Source: Hippophae tibetana (lineage: Eukaryota; Streptophyta; Magnoliopsida; Rosales; Elaeagnaceae). From it: a stretch of 64,000 nucleotides of DNA. The stretch spans positions 40,563,452 to 40,627,451 of the forward strand of contig CM072811.1 in the NCBI GenBank assembly GCA_037013495.1. Reading direction: 5' to 3'. Every line of letters starts with the position of its first letter. Within the stretch, counting starts at the first letter, position 1. The notes under the pieces were generated by a model, which made no database searches, was not told the origin of the DNA, and saw only the letters and a program-made list of their open reading frames with translations. Positions 1 through 10,720 of this stretch are shown here, in pieces. A program made the position numbers and the translations under genes.

Positions 1-1
1 C

Positions 2-788
2 AGAGCTAAACAATTATGTGATAGAGCATTAACGCTTAGTAGAAATCAAAAGTTGATAATCCCTTGGCCATTAAGGTTTGAACAAGGCCAAGATCATTGG
101 ATGTTGGTAATCATTGATATGTTCAATAATCATGCTTGGTACTGTGACTCAGCTTCCATAGAACTGAGTAAAGATACAAAAGCAGTTGTTGAAATGTAAG
201 AGTTATATTTAGTTACATATTAGTTTTTTCTATTATTTTTTGTAATATTTAATAAAAACTAATCGTTTTATACCTTGATAGGGCATGGAAGTTGTGGAAC
301 AAGTTTAGGGGCATTGTCCTTAAAAAAATCTCATAAGCTTATATGGACAAAAGTTATGGTATGTAAAATTCAATATTAATAATTTTATTAATTTTACAAT
401 TAAATAATAAGGATGTTCGAATATGAAAATTCATGTATACATGCATTTTTTTTTTGTAGGTTCCACAACAAAATAATGGAGTCATGTGTGGTTATTATGT
501 CATGAAGTTTATGAGTGAAATCATCACAAATATCAAAATTCCAATTGATGATGTGGTAATATATTTTACCCATATACATACAAGTTTTTAACATATTTGA
601 GTTTGTTTTTGTAAATAAATGAAATCATATTCTTATTTTGATTTTGAATACATGTAGTTCTTTGGTTGGAACAAGACGGGTTACGACCATCAAATTTTTG
701 ATGATTTACGAGAGGAATAGGCAGAACACATGGTTCAAATTATATCATCACAAGAAGAATCAAGAGAAGATTGTGATGATCTTGAATA
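2..788 (+). pseudogene. Ulp1-like cysteine protease (peptidase C48) C-terminal domain, transposon-borne and decayed
   Basis: Three or four exon-like blocks read through a Ulp1/SENP catalytic core. Block one (2-198) contains HWMLVIIDM with the catalytic His, and WYCDSAS with the Asp. The third block (about 460-556) contains PQQNNGVMCGYYVMKFM, with the oxyanion Gln and the catalytic Cys. The last block (from 659) reads FFGWNKTGYDHQIFDDLREE. GT/AG borders are visible, for example before 460 (tttgtag) and after 556 (gtaata). An in-frame stop interrupts the block at 284-350 and another sits at 718-720 within otherwise coding-like sequence, so the copy looks dead. Ulp1 enzymes remove SUMO; in transposons their role is unknown. 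The N-terminal part is outside the window. Confidence 0.68.
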
Positions 789-920
789 GCATATGACAAC
801 ATAACAGTAAATTTTTTAATGATTTGGCCTTCTCTATCTATTCCTGTGTCTGAAATCACTTGTTTGATGATGATTAATCATATATATGCTCATGTATTTA
901 GGGGAATGCATTGTTTATAA

Positions 921-1190
921 ATATGAATTTATCTGGAATCTCTGCTAGTATTTTTAATGATATAATGAGTTATAAATGTACAAATCAGGTGTACGTAGGT
1001 CCGATTTGTTTCTTGGTTTGTATGAGTTTTGGTGCACATGAACGTGTTCCATATGTTTAAGGGCACCAAAACTCACACAAGCTTAGCCAAGTAAGAAATC
1101 GAAGTTACATGCAATTGATTTCATATTTAGAGTTCATTATATATAGCATTAAAAAATAGTAGTAGAGATTCCAGATAACTTCATATATAT
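921..1190. repeat. long imperfect hairpin (arms of about 115-128 bp)
   Basis: The stretch 921-1035 is the imperfect reverse complement of 1063-1190, with a loop of about 27 bp. The best-paired pieces are ATCTGGAATCTCTGCTAG against the TAGAGATTCCAGAT stretch near 1170, and GAGTTTTGGTGC (1024-1035) against GCACCAAAACTC (1063-1074). Pairing runs along nearly the whole arm, with small bulges. It lies inside the CACTA element close to its right end. It could be a hairpin MITE nested in the transposon, a subterminal foldback, or a young microRNA-like precursor. Nothing in the sequence decides between these. Confidence 0.6.
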
Positions 1191-1304
1191 AGACAAATAA
1201 TTAATAATGCTAATATGAGTTCGTCGAATGTCGTTGTACGTGGTAATCTCTAAATTTAAAGTTGGTTCAGAGAACCGACTTTAATGCCTATTTATGTAGT
1301 AGTG

Positions 1305-2820
1305 TATCAAAATATAATTTTTACGAAAATGTCGAAGATATTATTGTTTTCGATAAAAATTTTGAAAAAAAAATCATGAGAACTATGAAAACTTTGTTAA
1401 GAATATGGAATTTTTTTTATAAAACTTTATAAAACATCAATCAGTTATATTTTAAACTAAGTTTTTATTTAATACATATATTTTAAAATACTTGAAATAT
1501 TTATATTAATTAATAAATTAATCAATTAATTAAAATATTATATAATAAAAAATATATTAATTTTTGTTAAATATTATAGGATGAGTATTTAAAATATTTG
1601 AAATAATTAAATAAATTATCTACTTATAACTATTTAAATAGATAAATATTGATAATATGGAAATAAATTTCATTAATTATTTATTCTTAAAAGAACTTGT
1701 ACATAGAAAAAACACGCTACAAAGGAGAAAAAAGATAATATATTATCTACTATAAAAATAAGAAAAATTGAATTGAAATGATCACTTAGAAAGAAAAAAA
1801 TTAATAATTGATGTTTTGTTCAATATTATCGATATTTTTGTAATAATTTAATCAAAATATATAAATATCATGTTTTAATATTAAGATATGTAAAAAAAAA
1901 ATATTAGTGAGATAATATAATCAAAGGTTCATATTTTCATAAACAAGCTCCACATGCCAAAACCCCTCTTATTATTATTAACTTTTTTAAAAAAAAACTG
2001 TTATTTGTGTTTGATATGCTTTAAATTGAATTGGGTTTTTATCAAAATCGTTTTTTGATTTTTTTGATTTTGTTGAAAATTTTGTAGCGGAGAGTTTATT
2101 AGCCGTCACTACAGTAGTGGAAGAAACAGATGAATTAGGAGCAGCTTTGTCGTCATTGCCCAATTCAAACAGTGGAGCGTCGTCGTTTCATGAATTGGAT
2201 ACAAACCAGATTTGTATCTCTGTTTAGCAGAAATACACTACCGCTTGAAAATGGGTGTCCAATCATAATGGTAAATAAGAAATTTTAAGAAAAATACAAG
2301 TAGGCTGATCATATTAAATTAAAAATAATATAAGATCTATTTTAATTTATTTTTTAACAAAAACAAATTATTAAAAAATAATATTTTATAGATATTTTAT
2401 GATATTTAACACTATGATAATATTTGTAGTATATAAGATATTTTTGCAAACTCGATATTTAATGTAAGATGACATTTTTTTCTAACATTATTCCGATATT
2501 TTTAATAAAATGCCGATTTAAAGATGTTTAAAATATGGAGAATAACGCCACAATATTATCAGTACCAGCGAATCTAAAGAGCTGACGTTTCAGTAACGAT
2601 TTGTTGTTTTAGAGCAGGAGGCAAACAAAAACATCATTATCTACTTATTTTATTATTATTTTCCCAACATCAGTCGGTTATCACTTGGTCAATTACCCCT
2701 AATTTATAGAAATATTAATAAAATTTGTAATTCCAAAAATGTACAGAAACGTACTTGTCATGTTTTCTTTTTTCCAATTTTCAATTTCAACTTCTTATGT
2801 ACTTTTTTAAAATTTTCAGC
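1305..2820. other. AT-rich intergenic stretch
   Basis: Mostly A/T homopolymer-rich sequence with no supported gene. The exception is an exon-like island at about 2028-2227 (separate entry). The right part leads into the Pumilio promoter and leader. Confidence 0.6.
2028..2227 (+). other. exon-like open island of unknown origin
   Basis: A stop-free frame of about 66 codons with no ATG ends at a TAG at 2225-2227. It is less AT-rich than its surroundings and its translation includes VAESLLAVTTVVEETDE and then a Ser-rich stretch with SSLPNSNSGASSSFHELD. A splice-acceptor-like TTTTGTAG precedes it. It could be a captured gene fragment or a decayed exon. I do not recognise the family. Confidence 0.25.
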
Positions 2821-3360
2821 TCTTCCTCACTACATCATTGTATTTAATCTGTTCTTTGAATGGAACAAAACCCTAAGGATTCTTGTAAGAACCTATTGTC
2901 GCTGGATTGATCTCTGCCGTTATTGCCTCTCTTTAAAAAAAAAAAAAAACTCAATATCTTACTTTTTGCTCTGTTTCATCTCATATTAGCTCTAACTGTT
3001 CGATTTTTGTATTTTGTGTTATATTTAACACTTAATTGCTGCACTTATTGTTCCTCTAGTGCCGAGTAAATTGCTTTTTCTAATTTACATGTCGAATTTA
3101 GTGGAAAGATGATAACTTTATGAGCTTTGATTATTATGTTTCTGAGTTTGATTCTCTATTGATAAAAAGGTGTTGAGCAGTGGTATAAAGTGGGTTTGAT
3201 CAGGTTAGGTAGGGAGATAATTTGGGTTTGATCAGGTTAGGTAGAAATAGTTTGATGTAGTAAATGTGTGTTGTTTTTTTGTTTTAAAGTATTGATTTTA
3301 GAATTTTTTTTAGGGGTTGAGGTTTGGTGGAAAAGAAAAAAAAAGTTTTGATTTCTGATA
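2821..3360 (+). promoter_or_regulatory. probable Pumilio promoter and 5' leader
   Basis: The sequence changes from A/T runs to a mixed, pyrimidine-containing leader (CTCTTCCTCACTACATCATT near 2819-2838), typical of plant 5' UTRs. The leader is long, about 0.5 kb before the ATG at 3361. No precise start site can be fixed. A leader intron is possible. Confidence 0.4.
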
Positions 3361-6300
3361 ATGATATCTGAATTGGGAAAGAGACCAATGATTGGAGCTG
3401 ACGACGGTTTATTTGGGGATGAGTTTGAGAAGGATTTAGGAATGTTGCTAAGAGAACAGAGTCGACAACATGCAGATGAACGGGAACGTGAGTTGAATTT
3501 GTATAGAAGTGGATCAGCGCCTCCAGTTGTTGAGGGTTCTTTGAATGTGGTTGGGGGATTATTTGATCGTAGTGCTGGTGGCGTTGATTCTGCCTTTTCA
3601 GAGCTTCCTGTAGCTAATAATGGAGATGGGTTCATGTCTGAGGAGGAGTTTAGGTATGATCCAGCTTATCTATCTTACTATTACTCGAATGTGAATCTGA
3701 ACCCTCGTCTTCCGCCTCCGTTGCTTTCAAAGGAGGATTGGAGGTTTGCACAGAGGCTGAAAGGAGGGAGTCCACCTGTAGGTGGAATTGGAGTCAGGAG
3801 GAAAGCAAATAGGGCTGATGATGGGAGTGATAGGTCCTTGTTTTCAATGCCATCTGATTTTAACTCCAGGAAACAAGAGAGTGATATCGTAACAGATAAA
3901 TTAAGTGGTTCTGCAGAGTGGGGTGGTGATGGTCTGATTGGTTTACCAGGTTTTGGACTAGGGAACAAACAAAAGAGCTTTATCTTGCAGGTGATTTGTT
4001 TATTCTTCTTTTGCACGTGTGGTTAATGTTTAGCTTTTGTTCCACAAAGACTGATAATTTTGCTTCATGTTGATCTGGTTTTGTTTGTTAATAAGATATT
4101 TTTGACAATTGCTGATTTCTCCTTGGATTGTCGTTTCGGTGCTACTATATTTGAATTGAGTTCGTTTTTGGTATTGCCTATATTGTCTTTTGACATAAAA
4201 AGGTGCTTGCTTTTGGAACTATTACCTCATTTGATTTTATATGGAGCGAATTGATGAATGTCACCATGCCCCTTTTGGCTAGGGAGAAGTGGCATCATTA
4301 AACATTTAGATTTAACGGATCTGATGATTACTTTGTATGTTCTGTAACATATTAACTATATTATATTTGATCTAATAATGATATTTTTGTTTGAAAACCA
4401 ATAAGATATTGTAATTATGGCATTGAAGTATAATTCATTAAGTGTTTTCAATTATAATAAACTTGGTTTAGGCATGTGCAATAATATCCGGCCTTGAGTT
4501 AAGTGTATATATGAAAGCTACATATAAGTTAAAACTTAATAATAATACAAATTAGAGTAGCTTAAACTGAGGATGACCTGTTAAGTTTGGATTCAAGTTT
4601 CTGCTTTTGTATGTCTTTTTCGATAGTGTGCCTTAGTACATGTTGGTTATGCTGAATTATTTATGGTTTCGATTATACCAGCACTACACTCCATGTTGAT
4701 ATACCATTTTGGGTATATGCAGGATGACTTGGGGGATCCAGCTCCAGTTTTTGGGAGGCCTCCTTCACGTCCAACCAGTCGAAATGCTTTTGATGAGAAT
4801 GTTGATACTTTGACTTCTTCTGAAGCTGATTCGGTTCAACTGCAACATGATTTGATGACATCTGCTGCTCTGCTGTATGGTACAACAAATGGTCAGGGCT
4901 CATCTGCTGTACGAAGTATGGGTCCACCTTCTTCCCACACTTATGCTGCAGTTTTAGGTGCTTCCTTGTCAAGAAGCACCACTCCTGATCCTCAACTAGT
5001 TGCTAGGGTTCCCAGTCCTTATTCTATACCCATTGGAGGAGGGAGACCTGGTGCTTTGGAAAAGAGAGGCATTTCAAGTCCAAATTCCTTTAATGGGATC
5101 TCATCAGGCATAAGTGAGTCTGCAGATCTGGTGTCTGCTTTGTCCAATATGAACTTGTTGACAAATGGAGTGGCAGATGAAGAAAACCATTTGCCATTAC
5201 AGATTGGACCTGAAATTATTAAACACCAAAATTCTCTCTTTGATTTTCAAGGCAGTGAGAATCATAACAAGCAGCGTTCCTATTTTAAGAAGTCTGTATC
5301 GGGGAACTTAAATACATCTTCTGTTCCACAATCAGCTAAAGGTTTGTTCTCTGATTTTGGTAAGAGCATTGGAGCTGAATCAGACATGAACAACTCATCC
5401 TCTGACAGGCAAGTGGAACTGCAAAAGTCTGCTATTCCTTCTGGCAACTCATATTTGAAAGGGTCACCTACCTCCCCACTCACTGCTAGTGGTTTTGATG
5501 CTCCTTATCAGCAATTAGATGGTACTGATTCTAATTATGGTTTAAGTGGGTACTCTTTGAACTCGGCATTGGCATCCATGATGGCAAGCCAACTTGGCAC
5601 TGGTAATCTGCCACCCTTGTATGAAAATGTTGCTGCAGCATCAGCTATGGCTGCATCTGGAATGGACTCCAGGATGCTTGGAGGAGGTATGGCATCTGCA
5701 AACCCTGCTGCTGGGGAATCTGAATTGCATAATATTGGTAGGATGGGGACCCAGGTGACTGGAGGTTCTCTTCAAACACCATTTATAGATCCTGTGTATC
5801 TTCAATATCTGAGGGCTTCTGAATATGCTACAGGACAGATTGCTGGTCCTAGTAATCCTTTTGCTGATAGGAGCTTCGTAGGAAATTCGTACATCAACTT
5901 CCTTGAACTTCAGAAGGCATATATTGGAGCTCTACTTTCACCGTCACAGTATAACGTTCCATTGAGTTGGAAGGCTAGTGGTTCTAATCACCATGGTTAC
6001 TATGGTAACCCTGCATTTGGTGTCGGGATAACATACCCAGGAAGTCCGATGGGGAGCACTGTTCTTCCAAACTCTCCAGCTCGTCCTGGTAGTCCTATGA
6101 GGCACAATGAGATTAATATGCGCTTTCCATCTGGAATGAGAAATTTACCTGGGGGTGTCATGGGACCCTGGCACCTGAATGCTGGATGCAATATGGATGA
6201 AGACTTTGCATCCTCACTTCTGGAAGAGTTTAAAAGTAATAAAACGAAGTCTTTTGAACTTTCAGAAATTGCTGGACATGTCGTTGAGTTCAGGTACGTG

Positions 6301-9300
6301 TTGCCCTATTTTTTTCTAGGTCTTTATTTTTATATTTTCCTGAAGTTTGCTCTGATGCCTTATATTATTTCCTACAGCATGGATCAGTATGGAAGTCGGT
6401 TTATTCAACAAAAACTTGAAACAGCCTCAGTAGAAGAGAAGAATATGATTTATCAGGAGATCATGCCTCAAGCTCTTGCATTGATGACTGATGTTTTCGG
6501 CAACTATGTGATTCAAAAGGTAATCAAACTCTTTATGTACCTGTATTTGGTTTTGCATTTGTACTTAGAGTATTTTATTATAAGGTGAGGTGTCATACAT
6601 GTTCCTTAGATTATGTCATTTGTGTCTAGTCACTTACATTAGAAATTGTGTCATTTAGCCCCTTGGTTATGAAAAAATTAGCCTCCGAAAAATTATATTA
6701 TTTTATCTTTTTTTCATCAAAAAATATTATTTTAGTGATTTTTATATTAAAATCTTATTATTTTTTGTTGAGTAATTAAAACACGATTGAAATACAAGTC
6801 TTTAGTAAAGATAAAAAGTAAAATTTAATATAAAATTGTTGAAGAAAAAATCAACAATAATAATATTAAGAAAGTTATTTAAATATATTTTTTAATATGT
6901 AGTAAAAATTAAAAATTATTAAAACATTAAAATAAAACAGTCACAATTAAAAAATAATAAAATGAATATTTTATGGATTGTTTTTCATATTAATATTTAA
7001 TAGACAAATTATTAAAATAATAAAATATGTCCTTAATTGGCCCTTTTTCCACAATTAAGGGCATGTTTGGCACATAAACTATACTGAACAAATATAGTTA
7101 GACGGAACTAGGTTGGATTGAATTAAACTGTATTGTGTTATGTTAATACAATGTTTGGTGTTTACTTGAGTTAGAAATTGGATTTTATAATGTGTTTGGT
7201 GTGATCAGATTGTATTGTACTATTTAATAAAAAATTATAGTAAACAATTTTTTTCATTATAACTTGATTAACACCAAATATTTATATTCATATGCATCAA
7301 GTATGACTTAAATTTTAGATTAACTATTAATCTCAAATATTTAAAAAACATTCTTTCAAATATAACTATTATCTCCTCTCTTTTTTTTTCTTTAAAGCGG
7401 ATAAATGACAATTTCTCATAAAGCTTGTTGAAATCCACATAAATTAAAACTCTATCATCCAGAAAAAAATTCAGTCCACAACTGGTGAGCAACAAGCAAT
7501 AATGAGAGAAGAAGAAAAGCAATGACAATAAATAAATTATGACATTATTTTTATAACATTAAATATAAATGAAAATTCGTCATTGAATCATTGTATTACC
7601 CACAAAATTTCTGTGAAAGATTGCAGATTATCTTGAAAAGTTTGTCAAAGGAAGGACACCAACAAATCTCCACAATCTCGTAAAGAAGCTCAATTATGAA
7701 ATATACGGAATGGTGCACAAGATTTTGTTGTGGGGGTGAGAAAGTTTTGTACAGTTAGGAATGCCCACCCCCCTCACCGGTCTAGAAATACATTTTTAAA
7801 GCGTGTTATAAGTGGCCCTGGATTTTAGTTATATGCGTATAATATTGTACCAAACACTAGTTTAGGAGAAAATCATACTATCCCAATAGCTAGACGGTAT
7901 AACAAACATACCATAAGGGATTAAGTGGCATTGTTTCTAATATAAGAGACTAAAGGATACAAATGATCCAATCTTATGGACTTATGTGGCATTTTTCTCT
8001 TTATTATATTGACTGTTGGTTCTTGCATACAGTTTTTTGAACATGGACTTCCATCACAAGGAAGGGAATTGGCTAACAACCTTTTTGGTCATGTTCTGAC
8101 TCTTAGCCTTCAAATGTATGGTTGTCGTGTGATCCAAAAGGTATTGTTAACTTCTAGGATACTTCTTATTCGGTTCCTTGATCTGATGATGTCTTGTGGA
8201 TTATTTGTGTAATTTGGCTTATTTTGGATGTCCAGGCCATAGAGCTTGTTGATCTGGACCAAAAGATCAAAATGGTTCTGGAGCTTGATGGCCATGTCAT
8301 GCGATGTGTGCAGGATCAGAATGGGAATCATGTTATCCAGAAGTGCATTGAATGCATTTCTGAAGATGCTATTCACTTTATTGTCTCAACGTTTTTTGAT
8401 CAAGTGGTTAATATGTCCACCCACCCATATGGGTGTCGTGTGATACAGGTCTTGAGAACATCAGTATTCTTGTTTATTGATGGCTTCTCATGAATAGGCT
8501 AGAAACTGATGTTTCTTGATGTCTTTTTGAGGCAGAGAGTACTGGAGCATTGTGAGGATCCAAAGACCCAAAGTAAAGTTATGGATGAGATTTTAGGAGC
8601 TGTTAGCATGTTGGCTCAAAATCAGTATGGCAATTATGTTGTTCAGGTTTGTTATTTCTCTCTATTAAACTCTGGTATGCTATCAGGAATTGGCACAGGA
8701 GAATGCTTGAACTGTAGACTTGCATTTTGCGCTCATCATTATTAACATATGTCGAATTTGTGATGTCCCCATCTTTTCTGTCTGTCTCTTTTTTTTTTTC
8801 CCTCCTGGCATGATCTTTCTGTATTAAATCTCTTCTCTAATAATATCTTACTATAGATTTTACAAGTCAGAATCCTGGAATATCTTCCTGAATAATATAT
8901 CAATCTTATTTCTCAAGAAGGGAAAGTCCTTTTCTTCACCAATGGAGTTTTTTGTTTTCTGGCTACATTATGAGAACATATTTCTCATTCTTATGTTCTT
9001 ATTTTGGGTTGACATATTGCCAGTCAAACACATTTCTTTCCTGATTTAAACCCACCTACATAGTTTGGAGTTAGGGATGTGTATGAATATGTGTATGTTT
9101 TTGGTTAATATGTTCTACATATATTTTCTTCATTGTTGGTAGGATTTAAGACTAAGACTTTCCCCTAAACGTTTTTCTTCGTCATTTTCAGACTTCATTT
9201 TTCCAATGTTTTATATTTTAATCTCCTTCATATTTGCTTGAAGAAGTTATTTTATGATATGGCTGCAAACTCTCTTTAGATGTTTGTCCAGTTAGCACAA

Positions 9301-10330
9301 TAACATCAATTGGTTCTATTAAGTTCCGTCAATTTTTCCAACTTGTCCAGTTAGCACAATTATATCTGAGGTAGCCTTTTGGTTCTTGTTGACATCAAAT
9401 GAAAATGTAAAGAAATCGAATTCTGGCGGTTGATGCTCAATTTTACTGCCATATTGTGCTGTTGTTCTAAATTAAAGTTTCTCCAACTGCAAGTCAGTGT
9501 TCTGACTTCTTATGGGGCCTTTTATATTTCCTTAAATGTGAAGAATATTTATAGATCTTTTTTATCTATCAATAGCACGTATTGGAGCATGGGAAGCCTC
9601 TTGAGCGTTCGACTATTATCAAAGAACTAGCTGGACAGATAGTTCAGATGAGCCAGCAGAAATTTGCTTCCAATGTTGTAGAGAAATGTCTTACTTTTGG
9701 TGGTCCTTCAGAGCGTGAATTACTGGTGAATGAGATGTTGGGCTCTAGTGATGAAAATGAACCTCTTCAGGTTTGTCACATCTATTTAGCTTTAGAATGT
9801 GGGATTTTAAACTGTCTTTCTGATTGACTTCATTTGAATACAGGCAATGATGAAGGATCAGTTTGCCAACTATGTAATACAGAAAGTGTTGGAGACATGC
9901 GATGACCAACAACGTGAGCTGATCCTTTCTCGAATTAAAGTTCATCTAAATGCTTTGAAGAAGTACACTTATGGGAAGCATATCGTTGCACGTGTAGAGA
10001 AACTTGTTTCTGCTGGAGGTATGCACCATGTCCTCTAATCAGTTTGCCAATTATCTTAAGTTTATTGCACCGCTTTCATGTGCCATTTTGTTAGATTTGT
10101 TAGATAATTGGAGTCACTATGTCCTATCATCTATCATCCAGAAACTAAGATCATGTGGTGCATTAGGCTCTGCTGTTTAGATGTAGATTTGTAACACGCT
10201 AAGTTTATTGCACGTCACGGGCGGTGTATTATATGGCACATGAAAGCAATGTTTCTTGATTGGCTATCTAATTTGTTATTTTGGTTGTGCAGAAAGGAGA
10301 ATTGCTGCTCAGTCTTTTAACTCTGCATAG
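3361..10330 (+). CDS. PUM: Pumilio-family (PUF) RNA-binding protein, APUM1/2-like
   Basis: Nine exons fit GT-AG rules and keep frame: 3361-3990, 4723-6293, 6378-6519, 8033-8140, 8236-8448, 8536-8646, 9576-9770, 9844-10018 and 10293-10330. They give 1060 residues, a little longer than Arabidopsis APUM1/2. The start [12 protein letters not shown] is the family's usual N-terminus. An N-terminal NABP-type region (Ser/Gly-rich, with [13 protein letters not shown]) is followed by a PUM homology domain from about residue 710. Eight repeats carry the core motifs GSRFIQQ, GNYVIQK, GCRVIQK, GNHVIQK, GCRVIQR, GNYVVQH, ASNVVEK and ANYVIQK. By the known PUF code these read UGUA-N-AUA. Such proteins bind 3' UTRs in the cytoplasm and reduce translation or stability of the mRNA. 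The last exon ends [11 protein letters not shown]. The gene looks intact. Intron 3 (1.5 kb) probably contains a MITE-like insertion. Confidence 0.95.
6620..7975. mobile_element. probable MITE-like insertion inside Pumilio intron 3
   Basis: Intron 3 is 1513 bp while its neighbours are about 85-100 bp. Within it, GGCATGTTTGG at about 7066 and the inverted CAAACATACC at about 7906-7915 could be short terminal inverted repeats of an element of roughly 0.85 kb. Target duplications are not clear. The surrounding sequence (6650-7060, 7915-7975) also looks repeat-derived. The superfamily cannot be assigned. Confidence 0.4.
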
Positions 10331-10720
10331 ACGGGAATAGGAAAGAGTTTGTACAGCTAGTTGAGGCCTAGTCTGAGTTTACTCTCTCTCTCTTTTCTAC
10401 CCGTGCCGGCTCTGCCTATCTTTTAGGACAAGGTATGAGCCTGTTGGAAATAGAAGTTGGTTTGTACTGGAAAAATGTACATTGTATAATTTAGAAACTT
10501 TTTATACATATAAGGAGCAAAACTAAGGTGCAGGTGTTGAGCACACACCTGTTGCCCCTGAGGATGAGAGAGTAGTTACTAGTTACTATTATACAACTTG
10601 TTTTTAAGGGTGTATAGATGATAAAAAGGTTGAGCTAGTTTATTACTATTATTATCATTATGTACGTGACTGTACAAATGTTGTCCTATCGAGACCTGTC
10701 CATGTTTATTAGGTGAGGCT
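10331..10720 (+). other. probable Pumilio 3' UTR
   Basis: Mixed-composition sequence directly after the stop, with GTACATTGTATAATTT at about 10477-10493 as a possible polyadenylation region. No complete UGUANAUA motif was noticed here, so self-regulation is not supported. Confidence 0.45.

Larger units (their letters stand above)
1..1304 (+). mobile_element. CACTA (EnSpm-like) DNA transposon, 3' part, running off the left edge
   Basis: The right end is a CACTA-type terminus: read on the minus strand it begins CACTACTACATAAATAGG at 1304, close to the terminal repeat of the complete CACTA copy at 28491-30371 (CACTACTACAAAAA). Both copies carry a matching subterminal stretch reading GTTCAGAGAACC/GTTCAACGAACC followed by ACTTTAA. 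The interior holds a Ulp1-like protease gene (about 1-790), a passenger gene that plant CACTA and Mutator elements often carry, then AT-rich sequence with a long hairpin. The left end lies outside the window, so total length and target duplication cannot be given. Family assignment is inferred from the terminus and the passenger. Confidence 0.72.
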
